64,000 bases of DNA, from NCBI RefSeq assembly GCF_016316925.1, contig NZ_JAEEGB010000041.1:1-64000 (forward strand), in the 5' to 3' direction. Made by a program: the position numbers and the translations under genes. How positions within the stretch are numbered: the first letter of the stretch is position 1; each line of letters starts with the position of its first letter. Positions 1 through 8,094 of the stretch are shown piece by piece. The notes under the pieces were generated by a model, which saw nothing but the letters and a program-made list of their open reading frames with translations, was not told the DNA's origin and made no database searches. The DNA is from Clostridium aciditolerans (lineage in GTDB: Bacteria; Bacillota; Clostridia; Clostridiales; Clostridiaceae).

Positions 1-41
1 ACTAAAATTAAGAAGAATATTATCGATATTATACTAATTTT

Positions 42-69
42 TAATGGAAGTCAAAATTGACTTCCATTA
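42..69. repeat. Perfect 13-bp inverted repeat
   Basis: Arms TAATGGAAGTCAA (42-54) and TTGACTTCCATTA (57-69) are separated by two bases. It lies just downstream of the broken minus-strand gene at 93-404 and could be its transcript end. However, no clear T-tract follows on either strand, so a regulatory palindrome is equally possible. Confidence 0.6.
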
Positions 70-92
70 GTGCGTTATTTACAGAATGCTAT

Positions 93-404
93 TTAGCCGC
101 CACCAGTTCCCGACCAATTAATATACCAATATTTAATCTTACCAAAATAAGTATACTTACTGTCAACATCATACGAGTCTGGACCAATAGCAGGATTTTT
201 ACAAATATACATAGTGCCATATTGCGAGTCAGGAATTGGTCGTTCAGAAATCTCTGTCTTAAATGCTTTTACAAAATAACCTTCAAAAAATAGGTTTGTT
301 CTTATAACTCTTTAAATTGTTGAATGAGTAAAAATATCAAATCCAATATAAAACGCTACCATGATAATACATGATAAGGCTATTTTAATACCTTTATTTC
401 TCAA
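93..404 (-). pseudogene. Small membrane protein gene broken by an in-frame TAA
   Basis: On the minus strand a TTG start at 404 follows a GGCGGTG ribosome binding site. It opens a frame that begins with a short lysine-rich stretch and one membrane segment (about residues 6-24). Codon 31 is TAA (314-312). The same frame then continues for 72 more codons with protein-like composition, ending in WSGTGGG and a TAA at 95-93. One C-to-T change (CAA to TAA) would explain the break. I do not recognise the family. A sequencing error or readthrough cannot be excluded. Confidence 0.5.
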
Positions 405-507
405 TATTATATCCACCGCCTCATAATTTATAATTAAAGTTCTTGATCAATTTTCAACATTTATCTTAAACATAGCCTTAGATTAAAAGATAGAAATTTT
501 ATTTTAA

Positions 508-1959
508 TTATTTATTTTGTATATCATATAAACTAACTTTTCTGTATAAGGTTCTAAGACCAATGCCTAATTCTTTTGCTGCTAAGGTTTTACCACTAGC
601 ATCCCATCCATATTTATCTAAAGTATTTTTTATAATTTGAAACTCAACATTTTTTATTTTAGGCTTTATATTTAAGTTGTTAGTATTAGAATTCATAGTG
701 ATTTTTTCTGTAAGGCTGCTTGGGGCAATAATATTATTTGTCTCAACATTCACTGCATATTCAATAACATTTTCAAGTTCTCTGACATTGCCTGGCCAAT
801 CGTAAGCTTTAAGAAGCTCAAGAGTTTTAGAGGAGAAACTTTTAATGTTCTTATCTAGTTTTTTGTTATATTTTTCTAAAAAGTGGATTGATAATAACTC
901 AATATCATTTTTCCTATAACGAAGAGAGCATATATTAAAAGGAATTACATTTATCCTGTAATATAAATCAGCTCTAAATTCTTTTTTGCTAATCATATCC
1001 TCAATATTTTGATTAGTAGCAGCTATTACTCTAACATCTATATTAATTGGACGTATTCCACCTACACGGTAAATTGTATAATCTTGAAGTACTCTTAATA
1101 ATTTTGCCTGTGTATATAAAGGCATTTCACCTATTTCGTCTAGGAAGATTGTACCTCCCTGTGCTAATTCAAATCGACCAGGTTTCCCACCTTTTCTTGC
1201 CCCTGTAAAGGCTCCTTCATCATAGCCAAATAGCTCGCTTTCAAATAAATTTTCAGGGATGCTTGCACAATTAATCGATATAAAAGGAGAGTTTGCCCTT
1301 TTGCTTGTGTAATGAATTGCTTTTGCAAATAGCTCTTTTCCTGTACCTGTTTCTCCTGTTATTAGAACGGTAGAGGAACTATTGGCTATCTTACTGACTC
1401 TTTCTTTAAGCTTTTGTATATCACTACTTATTCCTTTTATTTTATTCAGGTGATCATTAGATTCTGTATCACTAGGTATATCTGCTGTGGAATTTAATAA
1501 TGAGTTTGGATAATCAAATTCTGTGTATTGGTAATCATTTACAAAAAGGCTTTCTATCAAATCAGAGATCTCATTTATAATATCAATATAAATATTGATA
1601 TTATCAGTTAATTTCATTCGACCTTCTTTGGTAAAGGAAGTTAAGCAAAGGACTCCTATAGGGTTATCTTTATATTTTATTGTATTTAAAATTTCAATTG
1701 TAGATGGGCATTTATTGTCAAACCTACAACCATTACATTCGAGCATGTGCCCGGGTTTGTTCACTAAAGTACGTCCATTTGAAAGAACTTTTTTGATAGA
1801 TGGACTATGTACTTCTAGGCCTTTATATTTTAAATAATTTTTTGTAGATATTATTAGATTAAAGTTATCATCAATAATTGCTGATTCAATATTAAGGGAA
1901 GTAGAAAGAAGATTAAGCAATTTTTCTATAGTCGGTTTAGCCTTTTTGAGTAAATCCAT
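508..1959 (-). CDS. Sigma-54-dependent transcriptional activator
   Basis: This 483-residue enhancer-binding protein activates sigma-54 RNA polymerase. The N-terminal sensor (about 1-140) has a cysteine cluster, C75-x2-C78-x5-C84, that could bind a metal, Fe-S or redox signal. The AAA+ domain has Walker A GETGTGKE (202-209), the sigma-54 contact loop GAFTGA (249-254) and Walker B FLDEIG (272-277). A Fis-type helix-turn-helix closes the protein (about 445-480). It is divergent from the permease at 2257. Two -24/-12 promoters lie in front of the permease and the dehydrogenase operon, so it very probably controls both. The layout recalls AcoR- and PrdR-type regulators, but its ligand cannot be read from the sequence. 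Confidence 0.93.
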   Translation of the reverse strand: MDLLKKAKPTIEKLLNLLSTSLNIESAIIDDNFNLIISTKNYLKYKGLEVHSPSIKKVLSNGRTLVNKPGHMLECNGCRFDNKCPSTIEILNTIKYKDNPIGVLCLTSFTKEGRMKLTDNINIYIDIINEISDLIESLFVNDYQYTEFDYPNSLLNSTADIPSDTESNDHLNKIKGISSDIQKLKERVSKIANSSSTVLITGETGTGKELFAKAIHYTSKRANSPFISINCASIPENLFESELFGYDEGAFTGARKGGKPGRFELAQGGTIFLDEIGEMPLYTQAKLLRVLQDYTIYRVGGIRPINIDVRVIAATNQNIEDMISKKEFRADLYYRINVIPFNICSLRYRKNDIELLSIHFLEKYNKKLDKNIKSFSSKTLELLKAYDWPGNVRELENVIEYAVNVETNNIIAPSSLTEKITMNSNTNNLNIKPKIKNVEFQIIKNTLDKYGWDASGKTLAAKELGIGLRTLYRKVSLYDIQNK

Positions 1960-1983
1960 AAAACTCCTCCTTAAAAATCATAA

Positions 1984-2022
1984 TTTTGGCAATGTATATG
2001 ACAAAAATGGCGAGAGTATCGC
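1984..2022 (+). promoter_or_regulatory. Candidate upstream activator sites
   Basis: Two inverted repeats lie about 80-105 bp upstream of the predicted start from the 2072-2088 promoter. One is TTTTGGCA-N7-TGACAAAA (1984-2006, one mismatch) and the other is GCGA-N5-TCGC (2010-2022). The distance is typical for enhancer sites of sigma-54 activators. The two differ from each other, so which one is bound, if either, is unknown. Confidence 0.4.
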
Positions 2023-2071
2023 AAACAACATTTTAATTGAATTATAAATTAGTAAAAAAAATAGAATTTAC

Positions 2072-2088
2072 TTGGCATGAATTTTGCT
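2072..2088 (+). promoter_or_regulatory. Sigma-54 (-24/-12) promoter of the permease
   Basis: TTGGCATGAATTTTGCT matches the sigma-54 consensus TTGGCACG-N4-TTGCT. The GG (2074-2075) and GC (2086-2087) are exactly 10 bases apart. Transcription would start near 2099, giving a leader of about 160 nt to the permease start at 2257. Confidence 0.88.
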
Positions 2089-2204
2089 ATTTACATCATA
2101 TATATAAATTAACTTATATGTAATATGTTATATATTATAACAATAAATGTAATTAAGATAAAGTTCTGTATTTACTATGACCTCAAAGTTAGGTAAACCA
2201 ACGT

Positions 2205-2220
2205 TTGCGTAATTGCGCAA
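2205..2220 (+). promoter_or_regulatory. TTGC-N8-GCAA palindrome, candidate activator site
   Basis: TTGCGTAATTGCGCAA is a near-palindrome in the permease leader. It has the same TTGC-N8-GCAA architecture as the box at 3899-3914 upstream of the second sigma-54 promoter, so it may bind the neighbouring activator. Its place downstream of the promoter is unusual but tolerated for enhancers. Confidence 0.45.
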
Positions 2221-2256
2221 GCGATTAAAATAATAATAAAGATAAGGGGGAAAAAA

Positions 2257-3795
2257 ATGAGCAATAATGAGGGACCTAGTAATAAGCTTCATGATAGTCT
2301 GCAGATAAGGAATACAGAGAAAAGGGATGGGGAACTTCGTCGTAGTCTACAAGCAAGACATCTTAACATGATAGCAATTGGAGGTGCAATTGGAACAGGG
2401 CTCTTTCTTGCTTGTGGTAATGCTGTAAGCTCAGCTGGGCCAGGTGGCGCACTGCTTGCATTTGCTGTTATGGGTATGCTTGTATACTTTATGATGCAAT
2501 CTCTTGGAGAGATGGCAACACTTATTCCAAGTTCAGGTTCTTTCGAAACTTATGCTACAAAATTTATAGACCCAGCTCTTGGGTTTGCCCTTGGTTGGAA
2601 CTACTGGGTTAGTTGGTCTACAACGGTAGCAGCAGAACTGGCAGCTAGTGCACTTATCATGAAATTTTGGTTTCCAAACATCCCAGGCTTGTATTGGAGT
2701 ATTCTGTTCTTAGCAATTTTATTTACACTTAATGTTCTTTCAGCAAGGTCCTTCGGTGAGGCAGAATATTGGTTTGCAGGTATAAAGGTTGCAACGGTAA
2801 TTATATTCCTTGTAGTAGGTGTGCTTATGATATTCGGTATTCTAGGAGGTACAGCTCCTGGATTCTCAAATTGGGTGGTTTCAGATGGCAAAGGCAATAC
2901 CGGTCCTTTTATAGGTGGTGCAGCAGCTATATGTATAGCATTTTTTACAGCGGGATTCTCTTTCCAGGGAACTGAACTTGTTGGTATTGCAACGGGAGAG
3001 TCTGAAAATCCAGAAGTAAATGTTCCAAAGGCTATAAAAAATGTATTTTGGCGAATATTATTATTCTATATAGGTGCTATTATAGTTATAGGTTTTTTAA
3101 TCCCATGGACAGAGCCTAACTTATTAAAGAGTGGTGCCATTCAAGATGTTGCCATTTCTCCATTTACTTTGGTATTTCAAAAGACAGGAATAGCCTTTGC
3201 TGCATCTCTCATGAATGCAGTAATCCTTACTTCTGTTTTATCAGCAGGTAACTCAGGACTATATGCTTCAACAAGAATCCTATATTCTATGGCTAAGAAT
3301 GGTAAGGCTCCTAAGATGTTTACAAAAGTAAGTGCTAAAGGAGTTCCTGTATATGCACTAATGTTCACAACACTTGTAGGTACACTTTGCTTTCTTTCAT
3401 CCTTTGTAGGTGATGGAACTATATATACATTCCTAGTTTCAGTAACTGGTGTAGCTGGTTTTATAACCTGGATTGGAATTTCAGCCTGTCATTATAGATT
3501 TAGAAAGGCATATATTGCACAAGGCGGCAAGGTTGAGGATCTTAAGTTTAAGGCTAAGTGGTATCCTTTTGGACCGATAGTAGCAGGAGTACTCACAGTA
3601 TTAGTAATTTGCGGTATGAATTTAAGTGCCTTTACTGGCGATAAGATCGACTGGGTAAGTGTTATATTTAACTATGTAGGTGTCCCAATATTCCTTTTAG
3701 CTTGGTTAGGATATAAGATTGTCAAGAAAACAAAGGTAGTGCCTTTAATGGAAGTAGATTTCTCAATGGACGAGACAAATAAGGAATCCAAATAA
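2257..3795 (+). CDS. Amino acid permease (APC superfamily, AAT family)
   Basis: This 512-residue, 12-helix transporter has the N-terminal AAT-family signature: QARHLNMIAIGGAIGTGLF near residue 36, then SLGEMA near 86. It resembles lysine-, GABA- and aromatic-type H+/amino acid symporters, and the exact substrate is not evident. A strong AAGGGGG site precedes the ATG. A sigma-54 promoter lies upstream and a terminator directly downstream, so it is a single-gene unit. Its position between the sigma-54 activator and a PLP-enzyme operon with the same promoter type suggests that it imports the substrate of that operon. Confidence 0.92.
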   Translation: MSNNEGPSNKLHDSLQIRNTEKRDGELRRSLQARHLNMIAIGGAIGTGLFLACGNAVSSAGPGGALLAFAVMGMLVYFMMQSLGEMATLIPSSGSFETYATKFIDPALGFALGWNYWVSWSTTVAAELAASALIMKFWFPNIPGLYWSILFLAILFTLNVLSARSFGEAEYWFAGIKVATVIIFLVVGVLMIFGILGGTAPGFSNWVVSDGKGNTGPFIGGAAAICIAFFTAGFSFQGTELVGIATGESENPEVNVPKAIKNVFWRILLFYIGAIIVIGFLIPWTEPNLLKSGAIQDVAISPFTLVFQKTGIAFAASLMNAVILTSVLSAGNSGLYASTRILYSMAKNGKAPKMFTKVSAKGVPVYALMFTTLVGTLCFLSSFVGDGTIYTFLVSVTGVAGFITWIGISACHYRFRKAYIAQGGKVEDLKFKAKWYPFGPIVAGVLTVLVICGMNLSAFTGDKIDWVSVIFNYVGVPIFLLAWLGYKIVKKTKVVPLMEVDFSMDETNKESK

Positions 3796-3809
3796 GTAGA
3801 ATGTTTTAA

Positions 3810-3868
3810 CTGACTTGTATGTAAATGAGTGTTCATTGAACACCTGTACATATAAGTCGGTTTTTTTA
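3810..3868 (+). terminator. Rho-independent terminator of the permease
   Basis: A long hairpin with outer arms around TGACTTGTATGTA and TACATATAAGTCG and an inner GTGTTCAATGAACAC-type stem is followed by seven T residues (3861-3867). Confidence 0.85.
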
Positions 3869-3898
3869 TTTTAGATTTGCTTATAGTTGTCACTTGTA

Positions 3899-3914
3899 TT
3901 GCCAAATGTGGCAA
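3899..3914 (+). promoter_or_regulatory. TTGC-N8-GCAA palindrome, candidate activator site
   Basis: TTGCCAAATGTGGCAA is a near-perfect inverted repeat centred about 85 bp upstream of the start predicted from the sigma-54 promoter at 3964-3980. This is the expected spacing for an enhancer site. The box at 2205-2220 has the same TTGC-N8-GCAA form. Confidence 0.55.
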
Positions 3915-3963
3915 AAAAGTAAAATGTAAAAGGAATTAGTATTGATAATATCATTGGAAATGT

Positions 3964-3980
3964 TTGGCACAAATTTTGCT
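3964..3980 (+). promoter_or_regulatory. Sigma-54 (-24/-12) promoter of the dehydrogenase/GcvP-like operon
   Basis: TTGGCACAAATTTTGCT matches the consensus, with GG (3966-3967) and GC (3978-3979) exactly 10 bases apart. The expected start is near 3991, about 120 nt before the dehydrogenase start codon. Confidence 0.9.
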
Positions 3981-4111
3981 TTAGGGTTATATAGGAGTAG
4001 TTAATATTATTTATAAAATAATTCTTCTTTATGATGAATATAAAATAGAGATGAGAATTTTATATTCATAAGAATATTAGCATCACAATAAAAATAATGG
4101 GGGGTTTTACT

Positions 4112-4894
4112 ATGTTTAGAGACAAAGATGTACTTTCATTGGAAGGAAAAGTTGCAGTGGTAACAGGAGGAGCATCAGGAATCGGCCGCGCAACTTGTGA
4201 ACTTTTAGCTGAATACGGAGCAAAGGTTGCTATCCTTGATATTAACGAAGAACTTGGCAAAAAGGCAGAGGAAGAAATAGTTAAAAATGGAGGGCAAGCT
4301 TTTTTCATAAAAAATAATGTTGTATCAAGAGAAGATTGTGAAAGAGCTGTAAATATTATTAAGGATAAGTATGGAAGAATTGATATTTTATTTAATAATG
4401 CAGGAGTAACAAAAAGAAAAACTGTAGTTAATCTTGAAGAGTCAGAGTGGGACTTTGTAGTTGACGTTACTTTAAAGGGTGCCTATTTAATGTCCAAATA
4501 TGTGATTCCAGTAATGGCTGAGGGCGGCGGTGGAAGCATAATAAATACTGGCTCAGGCTGGGGATTAAAAGGTGGAGATGATGCTGCGGCTTATTGTGCT
4601 GCAAAGGGTGGAATTGTTAATTTAACTAGAGCAATGGCAATAGACCATGGAAAGCAAAACATAAGGGTAAATAGCATTAATCCTGGCGATACTAATACAC
4701 CGCTATTAAGAGATGAAGGACGTCAGCTTGGCATTGATGATGAAGAATTCTTGAAATTATCAGCCGCTGGAAGACCACTTGAAAGGCTTGGAACTCCAAG
4801 GGATATTGCTAATGCAGTATTGTTCTTTGCTAGTGATCTATCTACATGGATTACAGGAGCTGCTCTTGTAGTTGATGGCGGTGGTCTAGCATAG
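4112..4894 (+). CDS. Short-chain dehydrogenase/reductase (SDR), NAD-dependent type
   Basis: This is a 260-residue classical SDR. It has the nucleotide loop TGGASGIG (18-25), an acidic residue after strand 2 (D43, which favours NAD over NADP), NNAG (95-98), and the catalytic triad S148, Y161 and K165 (YCAAK). The ATG at 4112 is chosen because a run of six G sits seven bases upstream. The in-frame ATG at 4097 would place that ribosome binding site inside the gene. It is the first gene of the sigma-54 operon with the GcvP-like pair. It may oxidise a hydroxyl on the imported amino acid or reduce a product aldehyde or ketone. The substrate is inferred only from context. Confidence 0.92.
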   Translation: MFRDKDVLSLEGKVAVVTGGASGIGRATCELLAEYGAKVAILDINEELGKKAEEEIVKNGGQAFFIKNNVVSREDCERAVNIIKDKYGRIDILFNNAGVTKRKTVVNLEESEWDFVVDVTLKGAYLMSKYVIPVMAEGGGGSIINTGSGWGLKGGDDAAAYCAAKGGIVNLTRAMAIDHGKQNIRVNSINPGDTNTPLLRDEGRQLGIDDEEFLKLSAAGRPLERLGTPRDIANAVLFFASDLSTWITGAALVVDGGGLA

Positions 4895-4909
4895 GTAATG
4901 AAGTGGAAG

Positions 4910-4955
4910 TTGAATCAGATGGAAGTGTTAGAACTGGTAGTCATCTGATAAAAAC
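4910..4955 (+). repeat. Remnant of a dispersed palindromic repeat
   Basis: The gap between the SDR and GcvPA-like genes contains ATCAGATGGA and GGTAGTCATCTGATAAA. These closely resemble parts of the element at 60036-60157 (ATCAGATGGAG and GGTAGTCATCGGATAAA). The middle of that element is missing here, so this looks like a decayed or minimal copy. Confidence 0.45.
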
Positions 4956-4980
4956 CAAATTTAGTTAGGGGGTAAAAAAT

Positions 4981-6381
4981 ATGCCTATTAAAGGATATAA
5001 AAATCATCCGTATATACCTAATTCAAATATAGAAGTACAAAAAGAAATGTTAAGAGAAATTGGTCTTGAAAATCTTGAAGATCTTCATGATGAAATACCA
5101 GAGGAATTGAAATTAAAAGGTAATATGGAACTGCCTGAATGTTATCCTTCAGAATATGAGTTAAAAAGACATGTTGAGGGTATAATCGGAAAAAATAAAA
5201 CCTGCAGTGAAAATTTGAATTTTTTAGGTGCTGGTTGTTGGCAGCATTTTGTGCCAGCGGTGTGCGACGAAATCAATTCAAGAGCTGAGTTTTTAACTGC
5301 ATATGGTGGTGAGCCTTACGAAGATCATGGAAGATTCCAGACACTTTTTGAATATCAAAGTCTTGTAGCTGAGCTTGTTGACATGGATGTTGTAAATGTT
5401 CCTACTTTTGATTGGGCACAAGCAGCTGCAACTTCTATTAGAATGGCATCTAGAATAACAGGAAGAAATGAAGTTTTAATTGCAGGAACAATTGATGATG
5501 ATAAATTACTTATTATAAAGAATTATTGTGCACCACAAATTAAATGTATACTTGTGGATTTTGATTCCAAAACAGGACAGGTGAATTTAACTGACCTTGA
5601 AAATAAGTTATCACAAGATACTGCTGCTGTTTATTTTGAAAATCCATCTTTCCTCGGTTTTATAGAAGAGGGTGGAGCGGAAATATCAAGAAAAGCACAT
5701 GAAGCTGGAGCAATTAGTATTGTTGGTGTTGATTCAAGCTCCCTTGGAATTCTTCAGCCACCTAGAAAATATGGTGCGGATATAGTATGTGGAGATTTAC
5801 AGCCCCTTGGAATTCATATGAACTATGGTGGTGGACAATCAGGATTTATTGCAACTAGAGATGAGGAAAAATATGTAATGGAGTTTCCTTCCCGTTTATT
5901 TGGTATAGCTCCAACAATAGTTCCAGGGGAATATGGTTTTGGTGATGTTGCCTATGAAAGAACTTCCTTTGCATTAAGAGAAGGTGGAAAGGAATATGTA
6001 GGTACACAAACCGCTAGTTTAGGTATAACTGCAGGTGTTTATCTATCCTTAATGGGACCTAAGGGAATGGAAGAATTAGGACAGACAATAATGCAGAAAT
6101 CCCAATATGCAATAAAGGAATTAAATAATATTAAAAATGTAACAGGGTCATTATTTACTTCTGTATCCTTTAAAGAATTTGTTGTTGATTTTAATAAAAC
6201 TGGAAAAACAGTTAAAGAAATAAATAATAAGCTTCTTAATAAAGGAATATTTGGAGGCTTGGATCTTTCAAAGAAGTTTCCAGGACTAGGTCAAGCGGCT
6301 TTGTATTGTGTAACTGAAATTCATTCAAAGAGAGATATAGACAGACTCGTAGGTGCTATAAAGGAAATTGTTGAAGAATAG
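4981..6381 (+). CDS. GcvPA-like PLP-dependent enzyme subunit (glycine dehydrogenase subunit 1 family)
   Basis: At 466 residues this is the length of the N-terminal half of split glycine decarboxylase (P-protein alpha subunit), which pairs with a PLP-binding beta subunit. The family block FLGAG (81-85) and the FEYQ and MDV segments are present. The highly conserved TAYTPYQPE-type motif of true GcvPA is replaced by TAYGGEPYEDHGR (about 106-118), and MYDGAT is replaced by TFDWAQ. Both lie in blocks that shape the glycine-binding active site, so the substrate is probably not glycine. GGGGG precedes the ATG, and the GcvPB-like partner follows after 31 bases. An automated annotation as gcvPA would be defensible for the fold but doubtful for the reaction. 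Confidence 0.85.
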   Translation: MPIKGYKNHPYIPNSNIEVQKEMLREIGLENLEDLHDEIPEELKLKGNMELPECYPSEYELKRHVEGIIGKNKTCSENLNFLGAGCWQHFVPAVCDEINSRAEFLTAYGGEPYEDHGRFQTLFEYQSLVAELVDMDVVNVPTFDWAQAAATSIRMASRITGRNEVLIAGTIDDDKLLIIKNYCAPQIKCILVDFDSKTGQVNLTDLENKLSQDTAAVYFENPSFLGFIEEGGAEISRKAHEAGAISIVGVDSSSLGILQPPRKYGADIVCGDLQPLGIHMNYGGGQSGFIATRDEEKYVMEFPSRLFGIAPTIVPGEYGFGDVAYERTSFALREGGKEYVGTQTASLGITAGVYLSLMGPKGMEELGQTIMQKSQYAIKELNNIKNVTGSLFTSVSFKEFVVDFNKTGKTVKEINNKLLNKGIFGGLDLSKKFPGLGQAALYCVTEIHSKRDIDRLVGAIKEIVEE

Positions 6382-6412
6382 TAGTTATATTGTTAAGGAA
6401 GGGAGTATTATA

Positions 6413-7984
6413 ATGAAAAGAATTGATAGAAGCAATACACTAAGAAAATTTCATCAGGCAAAATGGGATGAGCCAATAATATTTGAGCTCAGCAAGAGTG
6501 GTGAAAGGGGAGTACTTGTACCAAAAGCAGAGAAAGAAATAGTGTCTGCAATTGGTGATGGTGTATCAAAGATTCCTGAAAGCATGAAAAGAGAGGGTTC
6601 GGTAAATCTACCTGAAATTTCGCAGGTAAGAGTTTTAAGACATTATCTTAGATTATCACAGGAAACACTTGGAGCAGATCTTAATGTGGAAATAGGCCAG
6701 GGAACTTGTACCATGAAGTACAGCCCTAAAGTAAATGAACAATTAGCCAGAATGTCAAAGGTTACAGAACTTCATCCTCTGCAGGAGGAGAGTACAGTTC
6801 AGGGAACTCTTGAAATAATGTATAGATTAGATCATATGATGAGAGAAATTTCCGGTATGGATAGATTTTCATTCCAGCCAGGTGGTGGAAGCCAAGCAAT
6901 TATGACAATGGCATCAATTATAAAGGCTAAGCATATTTTTACTGGTGAAGATAATAAAAGAGATGAAGTTATAACAACAATCTATTCACATCCATCAGAT
7001 GCAGCAGCAGCAGCTTTAAAAGGCTATAAAATAATAACAATTTATCCTGATGAGGAAGGATATCCAGATATAGAAGCACTTAAACATGCAATTTCAGATA
7101 GAACAGCAGGACTTATAGTTGCAAATCCTGAAGATACAGGAGTATATAATCATAGAATAAAGGAATTTACAAGGCTTATACATGAAGCCGGTGGAGTATG
7201 CTGCTACGACCAAGCTAATGCTAATGGATTATTAGGTGTAACAAGAGCAAAGGAAGCAGGTTTTGACATGTGTTTCTTTAATTTACACAAGACCTTTTCA
7301 AGTCCACATGGCTGTGGCGGCCCAGCTTGTGGAGCAGTTGGAGTGACAAAGGAATTTGAGCAGTTCTTACCTGTTCCATTAGTGGATTTAAAAGATGACA
7401 GCTATTTCTTAAACTATGACCTACCAAACAGCATCGGTAAGGTAAGAGCATTTTATGGAGTACCACAGGTAGCTTTAAGGGCATATTCATGGATTATGAG
7501 TCTTGGTGCTGAAGGACTATATGAGGTTGCAAAGATTGCGGTGCTTAATAACAACTATTTATTTAGAAAAGTTCTTCAAATCAAAGGTGCAAGTGCTCCA
7601 TTTATTGAAGGAAAACAAAGAATTGAACAGGTTAGGTACAGTTGGAAAAAGCTCACAGAGGATACTGGTATAACAACAGAAAATGTTCAAAATAGAATGT
7701 TTGATTTTGGGCTGCACTATTGGACTAGTCACCATCCATATATTGTGCCACAACCATTTACTCTTGAGCCTACAGAATCATATTCAAAAGAAGATCTTGA
7801 TGAATATATTAATGTATTAACTGAGATTTCAAGGGAAGCCTATGAGGAGCCAGAAATCCTTAAAAATGCTCCACACAATAGTGTTGTCCATAAAATAGAT
7901 GATTCAGAATTTGAAGACCCTGAAAAATGGGTGCCAACCTGGAGAATGTATTTGAAGAAAGCAGAGAGCCCAAATCTTAAGTAG
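6413..7984 (+). CDS. GcvPB-like PLP-dependent enzyme subunit (glycine dehydrogenase subunit 2 family)
   Basis: This 523-residue partner of the preceding gene carries the cofactor. The PLP lysine is K293 in NLHKTFSSPHG, and GTCTMKYSPK (97-106) is close to the canonical GSCTMKYNPK. Other normally invariant blocks differ. DSAHGTNPAS is YSHPSDAAAA (about 191-200), QPAAGAHGE is QPGGGSQAI, YDGANLNA is YDQANANG (265-272), and the loop after the lysine has cysteines (HGCGGPACG). The ATG at 6413 has GGAAGGGAG upstream, so the in-frame upstream start is rejected. No GcvH or GcvT gene is in the window, so methylamine transfer to lipoyl-GcvH may not be its chemistry. A PLP decarboxylase or carbon-carbon lyase is a reasonable inference. 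Confidence 0.85.
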   Translation: MKRIDRSNTLRKFHQAKWDEPIIFELSKSGERGVLVPKAEKEIVSAIGDGVSKIPESMKREGSVNLPEISQVRVLRHYLRLSQETLGADLNVEIGQGTCTMKYSPKVNEQLARMSKVTELHPLQEESTVQGTLEIMYRLDHMMREISGMDRFSFQPGGGSQAIMTMASIIKAKHIFTGEDNKRDEVITTIYSHPSDAAAAALKGYKIITIYPDEEGYPDIEALKHAISDRTAGLIVANPEDTGVYNHRIKEFTRLIHEAGGVCCYDQANANGLLGVTRAKEAGFDMCFFNLHKTFSSPHGCGGPACGAVGVTKEFEQFLPVPLVDLKDDSYFLNYDLPNSIGKVRAFYGVPQVALRAYSWIMSLGAEGLYEVAKIAVLNNNYLFRKVLQIKGASAPFIEGKQRIEQVRYSWKKLTEDTGITTENVQNRMFDFGLHYWTSHHPYIVPQPFTLEPTESYSKEDLDEYINVLTEISREAYEEPEILKNAPHNSVVHKIDDSEFEDPEKWVPTWRMYLKKAESPNLK

Positions 7985-8011
7985 GCATCCAAAATCCATG
8001 ATTTTGAGATG

Positions 8012-8078
8012 ATCACTTACACAGAGTGCTGATTTGGCGTGAATCGCTTTCGCAGAGCGTAAACAGAAAATTATTAGT
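8012..8078 (+). repeat. Possible repeat fragment in the operon gap
   Basis: The 110-base gap between the GcvPB-like and AcoX-like genes contains CACTTACACAGAG, also found in the short element at 55590-55662. It also contains GCGTGAATCGCTT, which recurs inside the repeat at 49893-50243. It looks like a decayed piece of the same repeat family and carries no gene. Confidence 0.35.
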
Positions 8079-8094
8079 AGTTAGGATGAGTACC

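Noticed and set aside
57..293. Plus-strand 78-codon open frame at the window start
   Set aside because: It is the antisense of a minus-strand frame with a better ribosome binding site and more protein-like composition.
4981..7984. Simple assignment as the glycine cleavage system P-protein
   Set aside because: The fold fits, but several motifs that are invariant in true GcvP are changed in both subunits, and GcvH and GcvT are absent from the operon.
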